NCBI GenBank assembly: GCA_947177575.1
Contig: CAMWVA010000002.1
Span: 1 to 64,000, forward strand
Source of the DNA: an uncultured Porphyromonadaceae bacterium
Lineage (GTDB): Bacteria; Bacteroidota; Bacteroidia; Bacteroidales; Muribaculaceae
Direction of reading: 5' to 3'
DNA: 64,000 bases
Of this stretch, positions 39,472 through 49,295 are shown in pieces. A program made the translations under genes and the position numbers. The notes below the pieces were generated by a model, which was not told the DNA's origin, searched no databases, and saw nothing but the letters and a program-made list of their open reading frames with translations. The first letter of the stretch is position 1. The number at the start of each line of letters is the position of its first letter.

Positions 39472-41313
39472 TTATGACATCTGCTGCATTTCGACAAGGC
39501 GTCGGTAATGACCGCCGAGTTCCATAAGCTCGGTGTGTGAACCGCGTTCCACAATTCGGCCTTCGTGCATGACACAGATTGTATCGGCATTGGTTATGGT
39601 AGACAGACGGTGGGCTATGACCAGGGTGGTACGGTTGCGCATAAGGCGCTCCAGCGCTTCCTGCACAAGACGCTCGCTTTCGGTGTCGAGTGCCGAGGTG
39701 GCTTCGTCGAGGATAAGTATCTGCGGATTCTTGAGTACGGCACGCGCTATGCTGAGGCGCTGACGCTGTCCGCCCGACAGACGGTTGCCCCGGTCGCCGA
39801 TAGCTGTATCGTAACCTTCAGGCATGGCCATGATAAATTCATGAGCATTAGCTATACGGGCTGCGGCCTCTACCTGTTCGCGTGTGGCGCCTTCGGTGCC
39901 GAAAGCTATATTGTTAAAGACGGTATCATTGAAAAGTATTGCTTCCTGATTTACATTACCCATCAGTGAACGCAGGTCAGCAACACGATATTCACGTACA
40001 TCATGTCCGTCTACTTCTACGCTACCTTCCTGTACGTCCCAGAAACGGGGGATAAGGTCTACCAATGTTGACTTGCCTGAACCTGACTGACCGACAAGCG
40101 CAACAGTGTGCCCGGCCGGAATGTCAAGGTCGATGTGGTCAAGCACACGGCGTTCTCCGTCGTATGAGAAAGACACATCGCGCATACGTATATGTCCCTT
40201 GCTTTTATCGCCTGTCGGTAAGGCAACCGGTGTCGACGGGTCGGCTATAGGATTACTGGCATGAAGAATCTTGTCGATACGCTGCATCGAAGCCATACCT
40301 TTCTGCACAGAGTATGAGGTTTTGGAGAGCTCTTTGGCAGGATTGATAATGCTGTAGAAAAGCACCATAAAGAGGATAAAGGCTCCGGCGTCAATCGAGC
40401 TGTCGCCTGCCAATATCAACGAACCGCCGAACCACAGCACTGCCGATACAGCTATCGTACCTAAAAATTCACTCATAGGATGGGCCAGTGCCTGACGGTA
40501 GTTTAGGCGGTTACACTGACGGTAATAAGTCTGTGTTTCTTCACCGAACACCTTTTCCATGTGCCGTTCGGCATTGAAAGCTTTTATAACTCTAAGGCCG
40601 CCGACACTCTCCTCAACAGTAGACAATATAGTGCCCCATGTGTTCTGAAGCGACAACGACTGCGCTTTTAGTTTTTTACCTACCGCACCCATTATCCAGC
40701 CGGCTATAGGCAACAGCACAAGAACGAAGACTGTCAGTTTCCAGCTCATAACAAGCATAGTGCCGAGACAGACCAGAATCATAATAGGATACTTGACAAG
40801 CGCGAAAAGACTTGCCATAACCGATGCTTCAACCTCGGTGACATCACCCGAGATACGGGCCATTATATCTCCCTTCTTCTCACCTGAGAAGAAACCTATG
40901 GGAAGCGACAGTATCTTTCGGTACATGGCATTACGTATGTCACGTACCACACCGTTACGCAGCGGCATCGTACACACCTCGCTGAGATAAGCCGTCATGG
41001 TCTTTATCAGCGTAAGCACTACGAGCGCTACGGCCAATACCGCCAGTGTAGCACTGCCGCCTATATCCTCGATAAGACCGGAAGTATAGTAGTAGAAATT
41101 ATTGGTCAGTACGTCTGTAATCGAAGCATCACCGAAATGCATCAGTTTGTAATCAGCCGTATCAAGACCGAACAATATGCGCAATATCGGCATGATAAAA
41201 GCAAACGAAAACACAGTAAACAGCGAGGTAAGCAGATTGAAAAGTATGCTGACCAGAATGTTCCACTTATACGGACGAGCGAAACGATTCAGAAAACTGA
41301 GCAGATCCTTCAT
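39472..41313 (-). CDS. MsbA-like ABC exporter (TMD-NBD fusion)
   Basis: VALVGQSGSGKSTLVDLIPRFWD (Walker A), LSGGQRQRLSIARAVLKNPQILILDEATSALD. Confidence 0.95.
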   Translation of the reverse strand: MKDLLSFLNRFARPYKWNILVSILFNLLTSLFTVFSFAFIMPILRILFGLDTADYKLMHFGDASITDVLTNNFYYYTSGLIEDIGGSATLAVLAVALVVLTLIKTMTAYLSEVCTMPLRNGVVRDIRNAMYRKILSLPIGFFSGEKKGDIMARISGDVTEVEASVMASLFALVKYPIMILVCLGTMLVMSWKLTVFVLVLLPIAGWIMGAVGKKLKAQSLSLQNTWGTILSTVEESVGGLRVIKAFNAERHMEKVFGEETQTYYRQCNRLNYRQALAHPMSEFLGTIAVSAVLWFGGSLILAGDSSIDAGAFILFMVLFYSIINPAKELSKTSYSVQKGMASMQRIDKILHASNPIADPSTPVALPTGDKSKGHIRMRDVSFSYDGERRVLDHIDLDIPAGHTVALVGQSGSGKSTLVDLIPRFWDVQEGSVEVDGHDVREYRVADLRSLMGNVNQEAILFNDTVFNNIAFGTEGATREQVEAAARIANAHEFIMAMPEGYDTAIGDRGNRLSGGQRQRLSIARAVLKNPQILILDEATSALDTESERLVQEALERLMRNRTTLVIAHRLSTITNADTICVMHEGRIVERGSHTELMELGGHYRRLVEMQQMS

Positions 41314-41510
41314 GTGCGTTAGAATATAAATTGCATGTGTTAGAACATGTGTTAGACTATGAATAGCAGAGTATGGCTATGAAGCCTAAAGTATGAAAAT
41401 AAGAATGTACTGACGAAGAAAGATGTGCAAAATTAGCCAAAATCATCAAAACCTCAAAGACTCCCCCCTTTCCACAACGCCACAGCCAGAAAAATCACTA
41501 ATTTTGCACC

Positions 41511-41640
41511 GCCTCCACCCTCCACTCTCCACTCTCCACCCTCCACTCTCCACCCTTACCTCTACTCCCTCTGTCCCCTCCTCCCGTCCTCCTGGTTCTG
41601 TGTGCGAGCTTCAGCTCGCCTGTCCCCTCCTCCCCCCGCC
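41511..41640. repeat. Polypyrimidine CCACTCTCCACCCT tandem repeat tract
   Basis: ccaccctccactctccactctccaccctccactctccaccc followed by C/T-rich tract. Confidence 0.75.
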
Positions 41641-41667
41641 ACTACTCACCCTAAAAACAACAACCCC

Positions 41668-41943
41668 ATGTCAGAAAAAACCAAAACCCTTACCAAAGCC
41701 CTTACCTCGGCCATCGCCGAGTATCTCGACCAAGAAGAAGCCTACGGCGACGACGCCATGCTCGTCATCGACCCGGACACCCTCACTGTAGACCTCATCG
41801 AAGAAGAGCCGGCCGACGCCGAAGCCTCCCCTCTCTACTACGTGCGCGTAATGGACCTCGTCCGTATGGACACAGAAAAGCCCGGCCGTTGGCTCGCTGA
41901 TAGCGAAACCGTAGCCGAGCTTTCCCGTGATATCCTGGAATAA
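41668..41943 (+). CDS. Small acidic hypothetical protein
   Basis: MSEKTKTLTKALTSAIAEYLDQEEAYGDDAMLVIDPDTLTVDLIEEEP; start after the low-complexity region. Confidence 0.55.
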   Translation: MSEKTKTLTKALTSAIAEYLDQEEAYGDDAMLVIDPDTLTVDLIEEEPADAEASPLYYVRVMDLVRMDTEKPGRWLADSETVAELSRDILE

Positions 41944-41964
41944 AAACGAGAGCCCAATAAAGCC

Positions 41965-42121
41965 CCCGGCGGAAGCATATATCAGCCCGAAGCCGTTTTG
42001 CTGATTCCTTTACCAGCGCGAAGCTGTTTCGCTGTTGCTTTTATCAGCCTAAAGCAGCCTCTTACCAGCGCGAAGCTGCTTTGCTGATTCCTGTACCAGC
42101 GCGAAGCTGGTTTCCGCCGGG
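41965..42121. repeat. 31-bp imperfect tandem repeat array bounded by 10-bp inverted repeats
   Basis: Units start 41981, 42012, 42043 (truncated), 42064, 42095; consensus aYcagcgcgaagctgctttgctgattccttt; ends cccggcggaa / ttccgccggg. Confidence 0.8.
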
Positions 42122-42140
42122 AGCTCTGCTCCCAAAGTCA

Positions 42141-43355
42141 TCAGTTCTTCACAGAAGCTGCCTCCTTCGGCCCGCGCCAGAGCTGCGGGTAGACTATCCA
42201 GCGCTGCACCACGTAAGCCAGCACAAGATAGACACCGGTCAGAACCCAGAGGCTGATATACTCAGGCCGCACCTGTGCCAGAGATGACCCATTAGCATTC
42301 ATCTTTATGAAGCCTTCCACTCCCCATGTCGCCGGCACGCAGTCGCTCATAAAGCGCCACATCCCGTGCATGGCATAGCGTGGCCAAGTCAGACCCGACA
42401 GGAATAAGAACGCTACCGAAGTGATAACCCACAGCACAAACACCGACTCGCGCTCCGAGCATACACTCTGCAGACAGAAGCCCACGCAGATACTTGCCAA
42501 AATCATCGGAGTCAGGAAAGCCAATATCTCCCAGAAGTCTCCCGCCATCGGGAAAGAGAATATCAGCGGCACGTAGTGCACAAGGAATATAGCCGGCAGC
42601 ATGATGATAGTGAAGTAGCACAGCATCTGTCCCAACATACTGCCAAGCACTGACTCACCCTGATTGACACCGACATAACCGATAAGACGCGGATTAGCGC
42701 GTTTAGCGCCTCCGGCCATACCTACCGCAAGAATAATGCACTGCTGAAGTATCAGTATCACCACACCGGGCATAATGAACGAGTCAAAACCGCTCGATGT
42801 ATTACCCATCGCGATATTATTTACGCTCATCAGGTCGCCACTTGAGATAGTTGCCGCCAACGGAGCCACTTCATTGATTTTCTGAAGCTGAAGCTCGGCA
42901 CTCATCTCCTGCATTACATTAGTCGAAGCTACCAAAAAGCCACGATAGCGCAGCAGCAGACTCATATCGCTATACAGAACGGCATTTGCCTGTTCGCCGA
43001 TACCGGTCTTGCGGCCGAAGCCTTCCGGAATCTCAAGAATACCGAAACACTCGTGACTGTGCATGGCACGTTTAGCTTCATTCATATCAGCGGCATAACC
43101 TCTGACATAAATCTCCTGACAGGCATCAAGCTTACGTACCAACTCGCGGCTTATCTGCGAACGGTCATGATCAACCACAACCATCTTGACCTCACGCACA
43201 AGCTCCGGATTATATATAAGTGAATATATAATAGGGTAGGCCATCGGCAGAAAAGCGAAAAACAGTATTATGCCCTGGTCGTGCAACACAAGTTTGAATT
43301 CCCTGCAATATACAAGGAAAAACGAGGCTATGGAGTTTTTAAATTTATTCCACAT
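42141..43355 (-). CDS. ABC-2 type permease
   Basis: FKLVLHDQGIILFFAFLPMAYPIIYSLIYNPE; 6-TM pattern with large extracytoplasmic loop. Confidence 0.85.
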   Translation of the reverse strand: MWNKFKNSIASFFLVYCREFKLVLHDQGIILFFAFLPMAYPIIYSLIYNPELVREVKMVVVDHDRSQISRELVRKLDACQEIYVRGYAADMNEAKRAMHSHECFGILEIPEGFGRKTGIGEQANAVLYSDMSLLLRYRGFLVASTNVMQEMSAELQLQKINEVAPLAATISSGDLMSVNNIAMGNTSSGFDSFIMPGVVILILQQCIILAVGMAGGAKRANPRLIGYVGVNQGESVLGSMLGQMLCYFTIIMLPAIFLVHYVPLIFSFPMAGDFWEILAFLTPMILASICVGFCLQSVCSERESVFVLWVITSVAFLFLSGLTWPRYAMHGMWRFMSDCVPATWGVEGFIKMNANGSSLAQVRPEYISLWVLTGVYLVLAYVVQRWIVYPQLWRGPKEAASVKN

Positions 43356-43367
43356 AACATTGACGCC

Positions 43368-44540
43368 TCAGGGCGTATAAACGGGTTTGACAAATGCCTT
43401 CTTGATGCGCCAAAGCACCGTGAAGGGTATGATAAGATACACGAGATAAGCTACAAACCAGATACGTGAGTAATAGACCGGTATGCCGTTGAGTGCTTGG
43501 TCTATGTATATAAGGAAGTTGTAGCGTATCGGCATAAGCCAGCTGAATATCGAGACTGCACCATACATGCTCTCAATAGGGAAGGAGAAGGCTGCTATCG
43601 AGAACGAAAGTATGCCTAACAGTGCGCACATCGATAGCGACAGTCGTAGATTGGGCAGAACACCGAAGAAGAACACAGCCAACGCCTGAGCAGCGAATAC
43701 GAACATCACCTGCGAAAGACCGAACCACCACCATGAACCGTTCATGGGATAAGAATTCCAGCCGTAGAGCCATGAGGTCATAAAGGCTGACATCACGAGC
43801 CATATCACTGTCTGAGGCAGTAGCTTGCCGAAAAGAGCTTTTACAATCGAACCTCCCGACATCTGCATCAGCTGTATCGAAGTATGATACTTGATTTCCT
43901 GTCCGAGACTAAAACAGGTCATAAGCATTATCATAAGCTGCAGACAGCAGGGTATGAACGAATTGCAGAGATATATGGCATAATTCAGTCCCGGGTTGCC
44001 TAAACCGCGTACGGTGATGTTGACCGGTTGTAGCAGACTTGCGGGTAAAGCCACGGCTGACTCGGCGCCTACAGCATCGAGTACAGACATCGCCACTCCG
44101 GCCTTAGTAAACAGCGCTGTAGTCTTAAAGGTCTTGAAAAGCAGCGAGGCCGGCACGAAGTAGGTCATGTTGGTGTAGAAGGTGATGGCTGGGCCGTTGC
44201 CTGAAAGCAGGTTAGCCTGGAAATCCTCCGGAATCATAAAGAAACCGTATATCTTACCTTCCTGCAACAGATGACGCGCTTCGGTGAAGCTCTCGCAGCT
44301 CTCGGCATATTCCACCATCTGCATACCGGCGAGATTCTGCGATATTTCGCGCGACAGAGCCGTGCCGTCGCGGTCTACTATGGCAGCCGGTACTTTGATA
44401 GGCAGACCGTTCTCCATGAGTCCGGCCAACAGAAAGAAGCAGAACAGAGGCAGCACGAAGAATCCGGCCCAATAGATGGGGCGGCGTACTATCTGAAGCA
44501 CGCTTCGCTGAATTATGGCTTTGAGTCCGGAATTTTTCAT
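43368..44540 (-). CDS. ABC-2 type permease
   Basis: IVRRPIYWAGFFVLPLFCFFLLAGLMENGLPIKVPAAIVDRDGT; start at MKNSGLK (44540). Confidence 0.85.
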   Translation of the reverse strand: MKNSGLKAIIQRSVLQIVRRPIYWAGFFVLPLFCFFLLAGLMENGLPIKVPAAIVDRDGTALSREISQNLAGMQMVEYAESCESFTEARHLLQEGKIYGFFMIPEDFQANLLSGNGPAITFYTNMTYFVPASLLFKTFKTTALFTKAGVAMSVLDAVGAESAVALPASLLQPVNITVRGLGNPGLNYAIYLCNSFIPCCLQLMIMLMTCFSLGQEIKYHTSIQLMQMSGGSIVKALFGKLLPQTVIWLVMSAFMTSWLYGWNSYPMNGSWWWFGLSQVMFVFAAQALAVFFFGVLPNLRLSLSMCALLGILSFSIAAFSFPIESMYGAVSIFSWLMPIRYNFLIYIDQALNGIPVYYSRIWFVAYLVYLIIPFTVLWRIKKAFVKPVYTP

Positions 44541-44547
44541 AACAGCC

Positions 44548-45612
44548 TTATTTTTCCACACCTTCGTATATTACAGACATACCGGGACGGAAACCGTCTA
44601 TACGCTGTTCGGGACGTGCCTTAATCTGGAACGTGCGTGCGTCGTAGTCGCCGGTAGACTTCGTAGCCTGCCAGTTAGCATACGTGCCGAGGTCACGTAT
44701 ATAGTAGACGGTCATCGTGGTGTGTACGTCAAGTGCGGGGATATGGACCTTTATCTTTGAACCGTTGCGCAGGTCTTTGAGCATATTCTCACGCATGTTG
44801 AACACTGCCCAGTGGTCGTCTTTCTGGAGCGACATAATGGGAGCACCGGTAGCTACAAGTTCTGACACCTGTGGATAGACTACGGTTATCTCGCCGTCGC
44901 AAGGAGCGATAAGATACTGGTCCTCCATGATAGCACCCACTTCCTTGACACCGGCTTTCGATACATTAACCATAGCTTCGGCAGCTTCCTTGTCTTCCTT
45001 CTGGGCACCGGCTACGGCAAGTTCATACTGACTCTGGGCAGCGGCCTTTCCGGCTACTGCTGCATCGTAGGCAGCTTTGGCCTCGTCGCGCTTCTGCTCG
45101 CTCACTACCCCTTTTTCATAGAGGTTCTGCATACGGCGGTAGGTCTTTTCGCTGATACCGACGGCTGCCTGTGCCTGATCTACGAGGTCTTTAGCAGCCG
45201 ATATAATCTGTTTGCGTGTTCCGGCATCTACCTTGCGGTTGGTGGCGCGGGTCACGTCCTCCATAGCCTGTGCCTGTTCCATACGGGCATCAAGCAGCGA
45301 CGAATGTATGCGTACCAATGTGTCGCCGGCTTTGACCTTCTGACCCTCTTCAACGTAGAAATCAGCTATACGTCCCGGCATCTTGCCCGATATACGTATC
45401 TCGGTGGCATCACCCTGACCTTGTATGGTATCGGGGCCCTGCTTTATACACAGGAAGCCGATTATCGCCATACCGATGAGTATAAGCAGAATGATTACGA
45501 TAGTGAGTATAAGACCCCGGTCTTTGGCTGTGACCTGTGCCGGTGTGTTGAAAGGTGAATTGCTGTCTACGGTCTGTACCGGAACGGCATTGTTATTAGA
45601 AGCGTTATCCAT
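44548..45612 (-). CDS. HlyD/EmrA-like membrane fusion protein
   Basis: IRISGKMPGRIADFYVEEGQKVKAGDTLVRIHS; PCDGEITVVYPQVSELVATGAPIM. Confidence 0.92.
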   Translation of the reverse strand: MDNASNNNAVPVQTVDSNSPFNTPAQVTAKDRGLILTIVIILLILIGMAIIGFLCIKQGPDTIQGQGDATEIRISGKMPGRIADFYVEEGQKVKAGDTLVRIHSSLLDARMEQAQAMEDVTRATNRKVDAGTRKQIISAAKDLVDQAQAAVGISEKTYRRMQNLYEKGVVSEQKRDEAKAAYDAAVAGKAAAQSQYELAVAGAQKEDKEAAEAMVNVSKAGVKEVGAIMEDQYLIAPCDGEITVVYPQVSELVATGAPIMSLQKDDHWAVFNMRENMLKDLRNGSKIKVHIPALDVHTTMTVYYIRDLGTYANWQATKSTGDYDARTFQIKARPEQRIDGFRPGMSVIYEGVEK

Positions 45613-45667
45613 GGGGTGTGATTTTTAGTAGGGATGTGTTGTGTTTGACCGATAATCTCTTTTTATA

Positions 45668-47104
45668 TCAATAATACTTCATCGCTCCTGTTACCTTGCT
45701 CAGATATACTTCGCACAGGCGTATGGCGATTTCGGCGTCTATTTTCTCTGAATTGGCCTGTAACCAGGCTGTCTGGGCTGCTGTCACATCGTCGGTAGTA
45801 AGTACTCCCTCGCGGAAGGCTAACTGTGCCTGACGCAGATTCTCGTCAGCTTTGGTAAGGTTCTTACGGGTCATGTCGTAGGTTTTGAAAGCCTCCTGGA
45901 AGCTGTACTGTGCCTGACGTACCTGCAGGTCTACCTTCTCTTCCATATCTTCGAGCAGCAGACGCTGTGCATTTGTAGTGGCCTGAGTGGCACGGTAATG
46001 ATTGTAACGTCCGCCCCAGTGCCATATAGGTATAGTGACGGTAGCGCCGATACTGAAACCGCCGCCAAACCGCTTCTCGAATCCGTCTATCACATTCGGG
46101 TTACTGAAACTCCAAGCGCCTACCAAAGCAACTTTCGGCAACATCGTACCCAAAGCGAGTTTTTCGCGTCCTTTAAGCATATTGATGCCATGACGCAGCA
46201 CCTCAAGGTCCTGACGGTTGGCATATACATCGTTCATGTTGATATTGTAATCGGGTGCCTGTGTCGCGCTGCTACGCAAGCCTTCATCCGAAAGTTCCAT
46301 ATATGTATCAGCCGGCAGACCGCACAGCTGAGCTAACGCCATACGCGACAGCGTCAGACCGTTGTCAACCTTCGTAAGCATAATCTGTGCCTCGTTGAGC
46401 TTAACTTCGACAGTAAGCAGGTCGCTACGTGTAGCCATACCTTCCTCAAGCAGAGCATTGACATTGTAGCGCAGCGAATCAACCAAATTAACGAAACTCT
46501 GAGCTAACTTCTTCTTCTCTTTGAGTGATACCACCTGCCAGTAAGCCTCATCGACAGCATACACTATATCCTGTGCCGCACTGTTACGGGCTGCTATCGC
46601 TGCCTGTTCAGCATACTTGGTGATGTCATTAAGAGCACGTATCATACCGCCCATAAATATAGGCTGTGTCAGCGTAAAAGCACCTGCAAAGACATTGCGC
46701 GTATCATAAGTCATAGCCTCCTTAGGTATCACAGCCACTTCGGAAGGAATATAACTACCCGTCTGCGGATCCTTAATAGGAATACCGTCCGGACCCGTCA
46801 CCAGATTGTAATTATACTTCATCGTCTTGGGGTCGAACGACATAGTCGGCAACTTGGCATCCTCGCCAAGCAACGCAATCTCATGCTGATTATGCATGTA
46901 AGTACCGTTAAAGTCAATACCCGGCAGATAAGCCGAGAAAGCCGCCTTACGCTCCAAAGCCGCCCCGCGTACACCCTCATCGGCAACACGCAGCGTCTTA
47001 TTATTGCGCAACGCCATACTGCGGCAAGAGTCAAGACTCACCGTCTGCGCTGAGGCTGAACCGGCCAAAGCAAAGGCCAGCGAAAGCAATAGACATTTTT
47101 TCAT
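45668..47104 (-). CDS. TolC-like outer membrane efflux protein
   Basis: VSLDSCRSMALRNNKTLRVADE...; QPIFMGGMIRAL; coiled-coil OEP repeats. Confidence 0.92.
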   Translation of the reverse strand: MKKCLLLSLAFALAGSASAQTVSLDSCRSMALRNNKTLRVADEGVRGAALERKAAFSAYLPGIDFNGTYMHNQHEIALLGEDAKLPTMSFDPKTMKYNYNLVTGPDGIPIKDPQTGSYIPSEVAVIPKEAMTYDTRNVFAGAFTLTQPIFMGGMIRALNDITKYAEQAAIAARNSAAQDIVYAVDEAYWQVVSLKEKKKLAQSFVNLVDSLRYNVNALLEEGMATRSDLLTVEVKLNEAQIMLTKVDNGLTLSRMALAQLCGLPADTYMELSDEGLRSSATQAPDYNINMNDVYANRQDLEVLRHGINMLKGREKLALGTMLPKVALVGAWSFSNPNVIDGFEKRFGGGFSIGATVTIPIWHWGGRYNHYRATQATTNAQRLLLEDMEEKVDLQVRQAQYSFQEAFKTYDMTRKNLTKADENLRQAQLAFREGVLTTDDVTAAQTAWLQANSEKIDAEIAIRLCEVYLSKVTGAMKYY

Positions 47105-47286
47105 TATGGTGTGGAATTAGGGATTTCGTCGATATAGTCACTTTCTATACTTCTCTCCATCCAGATGTGGTTCTTTAACAAATACAATCCACCCCCCTCA
47201 TTAGTTTACCCCTCCCCCGCTTTTAACACACCGCCTTACAAAATTATAAACAAATTTCATTTACTATTTTGCAAAACCTGGTATAT

Positions 47287-47320
47287 TATAATGTAGACCT
47301 ATGACTGGTCATACATTATA
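47287..47320. promoter_or_regulatory. Palindrome upstream of the efflux operon
   Basis: tataatgtagacc-tatgact-ggtcatacattata. Confidence 0.5.
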
Positions 47321-47398
47321 CGTAAGTTAAAACTGTAACAATGAAAGGCTAAAAGTAAAAACATAGTCATTGCTAAAGATAGTTTGGCAAATTCTTCG

Positions 47399-47668
47399 TA
47401 ACTTTGCAATTGCAGTATACACTCTTTTAAGTATATATGCAGACATATTGAAGATGAGCGTCAAACATTCCGTTATCTGATACTGAAAATCTGGACAATT
47501 TTCTTATCTACGCAGATGACAAGCGATGACGCTCACGCTGAAGTGTATATCTCAGCCTAAATAGCTGTCTTATATACCGCAAGCGTGAGCTTTTTACTTG
47601 TTACCCGTAGATGGCAGTCCAGAGCCTCAGTATGGTAACATAGTAATTAAGTTCACGCTTTTTTATTC
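47399..47668 (+). ncRNA. Candidate structured RNA with terminator; promoter -7 element at 47399-47406
   Basis: TAACTTTG at 47399; nested stems tatacac/gtgtata, tgagcgtca/tgacgctca, gttatctg/cagatgac; long stem 47581-47605 with 47634-47660 then TTTTTTATT. Confidence 0.5.
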
Positions 47669-47820
47669 CCCCGATTAATAACCTTATTTATGCATAATAA
47701 CAAAATTAACAACGCTAAGCTGTATCTTCTGCTACCTTATTTCCCAAATTCCAATATCATTAAGATGTGTAAACGAATTATTGATTTTTGTGAAGGATAA
47801 TGTAAAAAAATAGTTGAAAT

Positions 47821-47854
47821 TTTGTAGTTATTTTAAATTTATTCTCTATCTTTG
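47821..47854 (+). promoter_or_regulatory. Promoter of the vWA/ATPase/tubulin-like operon
   Basis: TTTG - 22 nt - TATCTTTG, about 29 nt upstream of first ORF. Confidence 0.7.
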
Positions 47855-47882
47855 CCCGAAACAAAGACTTGTAAATTGGTGA

Positions 47883-49292
47883 ATGAACGAAGTTCAACAT
47901 CTATTAGACCTGTCATCTTATATAGTATGCCACTATCAAGAGCTTTTTAATATTTTTAACATGAAACGAGTAGATGTAAAGATTAAAGGACTTTTAATCT
48001 CGCTTAATGGCCTTTCCATTAAATTGCGAGTTATTTCAAGTGTCCTGATGTTTCTTACCACATATTTATGTATTAATGCTGAAAGTCTTACTACTCACTA
48101 TATTGTTGCTTTTGACCGTTCAGTAGAACTTTACCAATCAGACTACATAAACCCAAGAATTTTACATATTCTGAATCGTCTTCTTAAAGATAATAATTAT
48201 AATAGTGAGCAGGATTATGTCTCAATGATAGGTTATTCAATTGAGATGAGTAACCCTTCAATTGAGCGTTTTACTCGTCCCTATCGTAATGTCAACGGGG
48301 AGGAAATGATATGGAAAAAGATTAATGACACAAACTTGTCGTCTTTGTTTCCGACTTGGCCTAAGGGTCAACCTATTCTTGATCCAAATGCTCTTCCGTC
48401 AGCTTCACTTCAGTCTCTTTCCAAGCCTTATGCCGTAATGGAAACAAGTATTAACAAGGATTCTGTTATGAACGCAGACCGGACAATTTTACTTGTAGTT
48501 TCTGACGATGTAGTCAACGGCACGGATGATAATTATGCTCAGGAATGGAATCGTGTAGCGACTACTTCAACAAATTATCATAGATTTAATGAGCTTAGGA
48601 AGAATGTCTTTTCTACTATGGAAAAATTTAATGAAGAGTTTAAATTTATTCATATAGGATTAAAGTACGGTAATTCCACACGTGATAATATTTCAATTTC
48701 AGAAGATGGTATATATAAAATAACTCCTTATGAAGTTGTATCGGCTGAGCGTCCTTCTATTCATTCAGTAACTGATTTTCCGGTTCCGTTGCCTCTTCAG
48801 AGGGTACGTGGTGGTTTCCGACTAAATATTGAAACCGGTTCGCTGAATACGAAATATCTAATACGTGATATTTCTATCAGTAATGCAGACGGGAAACAGT
48901 TAGGCGTTTCAAACGATGGTGTTTTTGATATTGAGCTTAAGTCAGAAGATGTTACTCCCGGAGACACACTTAATATAGCGATGTCGCTATTCTTAAAAGA
49001 TGGGCTTTATAACGCAAGCATCATTTCAGCTGATAATCCAAGATATAGCGACGGTATGCGTATCCGGCAGGTAATTCGTCTTCAGGAAGAAACCAAAGTA
49101 CTTGGTCTGGTACCACTTAGTGACAGTTTTTGGTGGTGGTACCCAGATGATATTTTTACTGCTGTGATGATATGGGATCTTATTATTCTTATATGCTTAA
49201 TAGGGTTTGTAGCTTTTATTCTCTACCGGTGGTTTATCAAAATAATTACTTATATTCCTGAAAATAAAAATCTCAAGATAACAAAAATCTGA
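47883..49292 (+). CDS. Membrane-tethered vWA-like protein (operon gene 1; alternative start 47961)
   Basis: Signal/TM near N-terminus, THYIVAFDRSVELYQ (degenerate MIDAS), C-terminal TM AVMIWDLIILICLIGFVAFILYRW. Confidence 0.65.
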   Translation: MNEVQHLLDLSSYIVCHYQELFNIFNMKRVDVKIKGLLISLNGLSIKLRVISSVLMFLTTYLCINAESLTTHYIVAFDRSVELYQSDYINPRILHILNRLLKDNNYNSEQDYVSMIGYSIEMSNPSIERFTRPYRNVNGEEMIWKKINDTNLSSLFPTWPKGQPILDPNALPSASLQSLSKPYAVMETSINKDSVMNADRTILLVVSDDVVNGTDDNYAQEWNRVATTSTNYHRFNELRKNVFSTMEKFNEEFKFIHIGLKYGNSTRDNISISEDGIYKITPYEVVSAERPSIHSVTDFPVPLPLQRVRGGFRLNIETGSLNTKYLIRDISISNADGKQLGVSNDGVFDIELKSEDVTPGDTLNIAMSLFLKDGLYNASIISADNPRYSDGMRIRQVIRLQEETKVLGLVPLSDSFWWWYPDDIFTAVMIWDLIILICLIGFVAFILYRWFIKIITYIPENKNLKITKI

Positions 49293-49295
49293 TCC

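Noticed and set aside
41981-42118. Possible CRISPR array
   Set aside because: Repeats are directly abutting 31-bp imperfect units without unique spacers, and no cas genes are visible.
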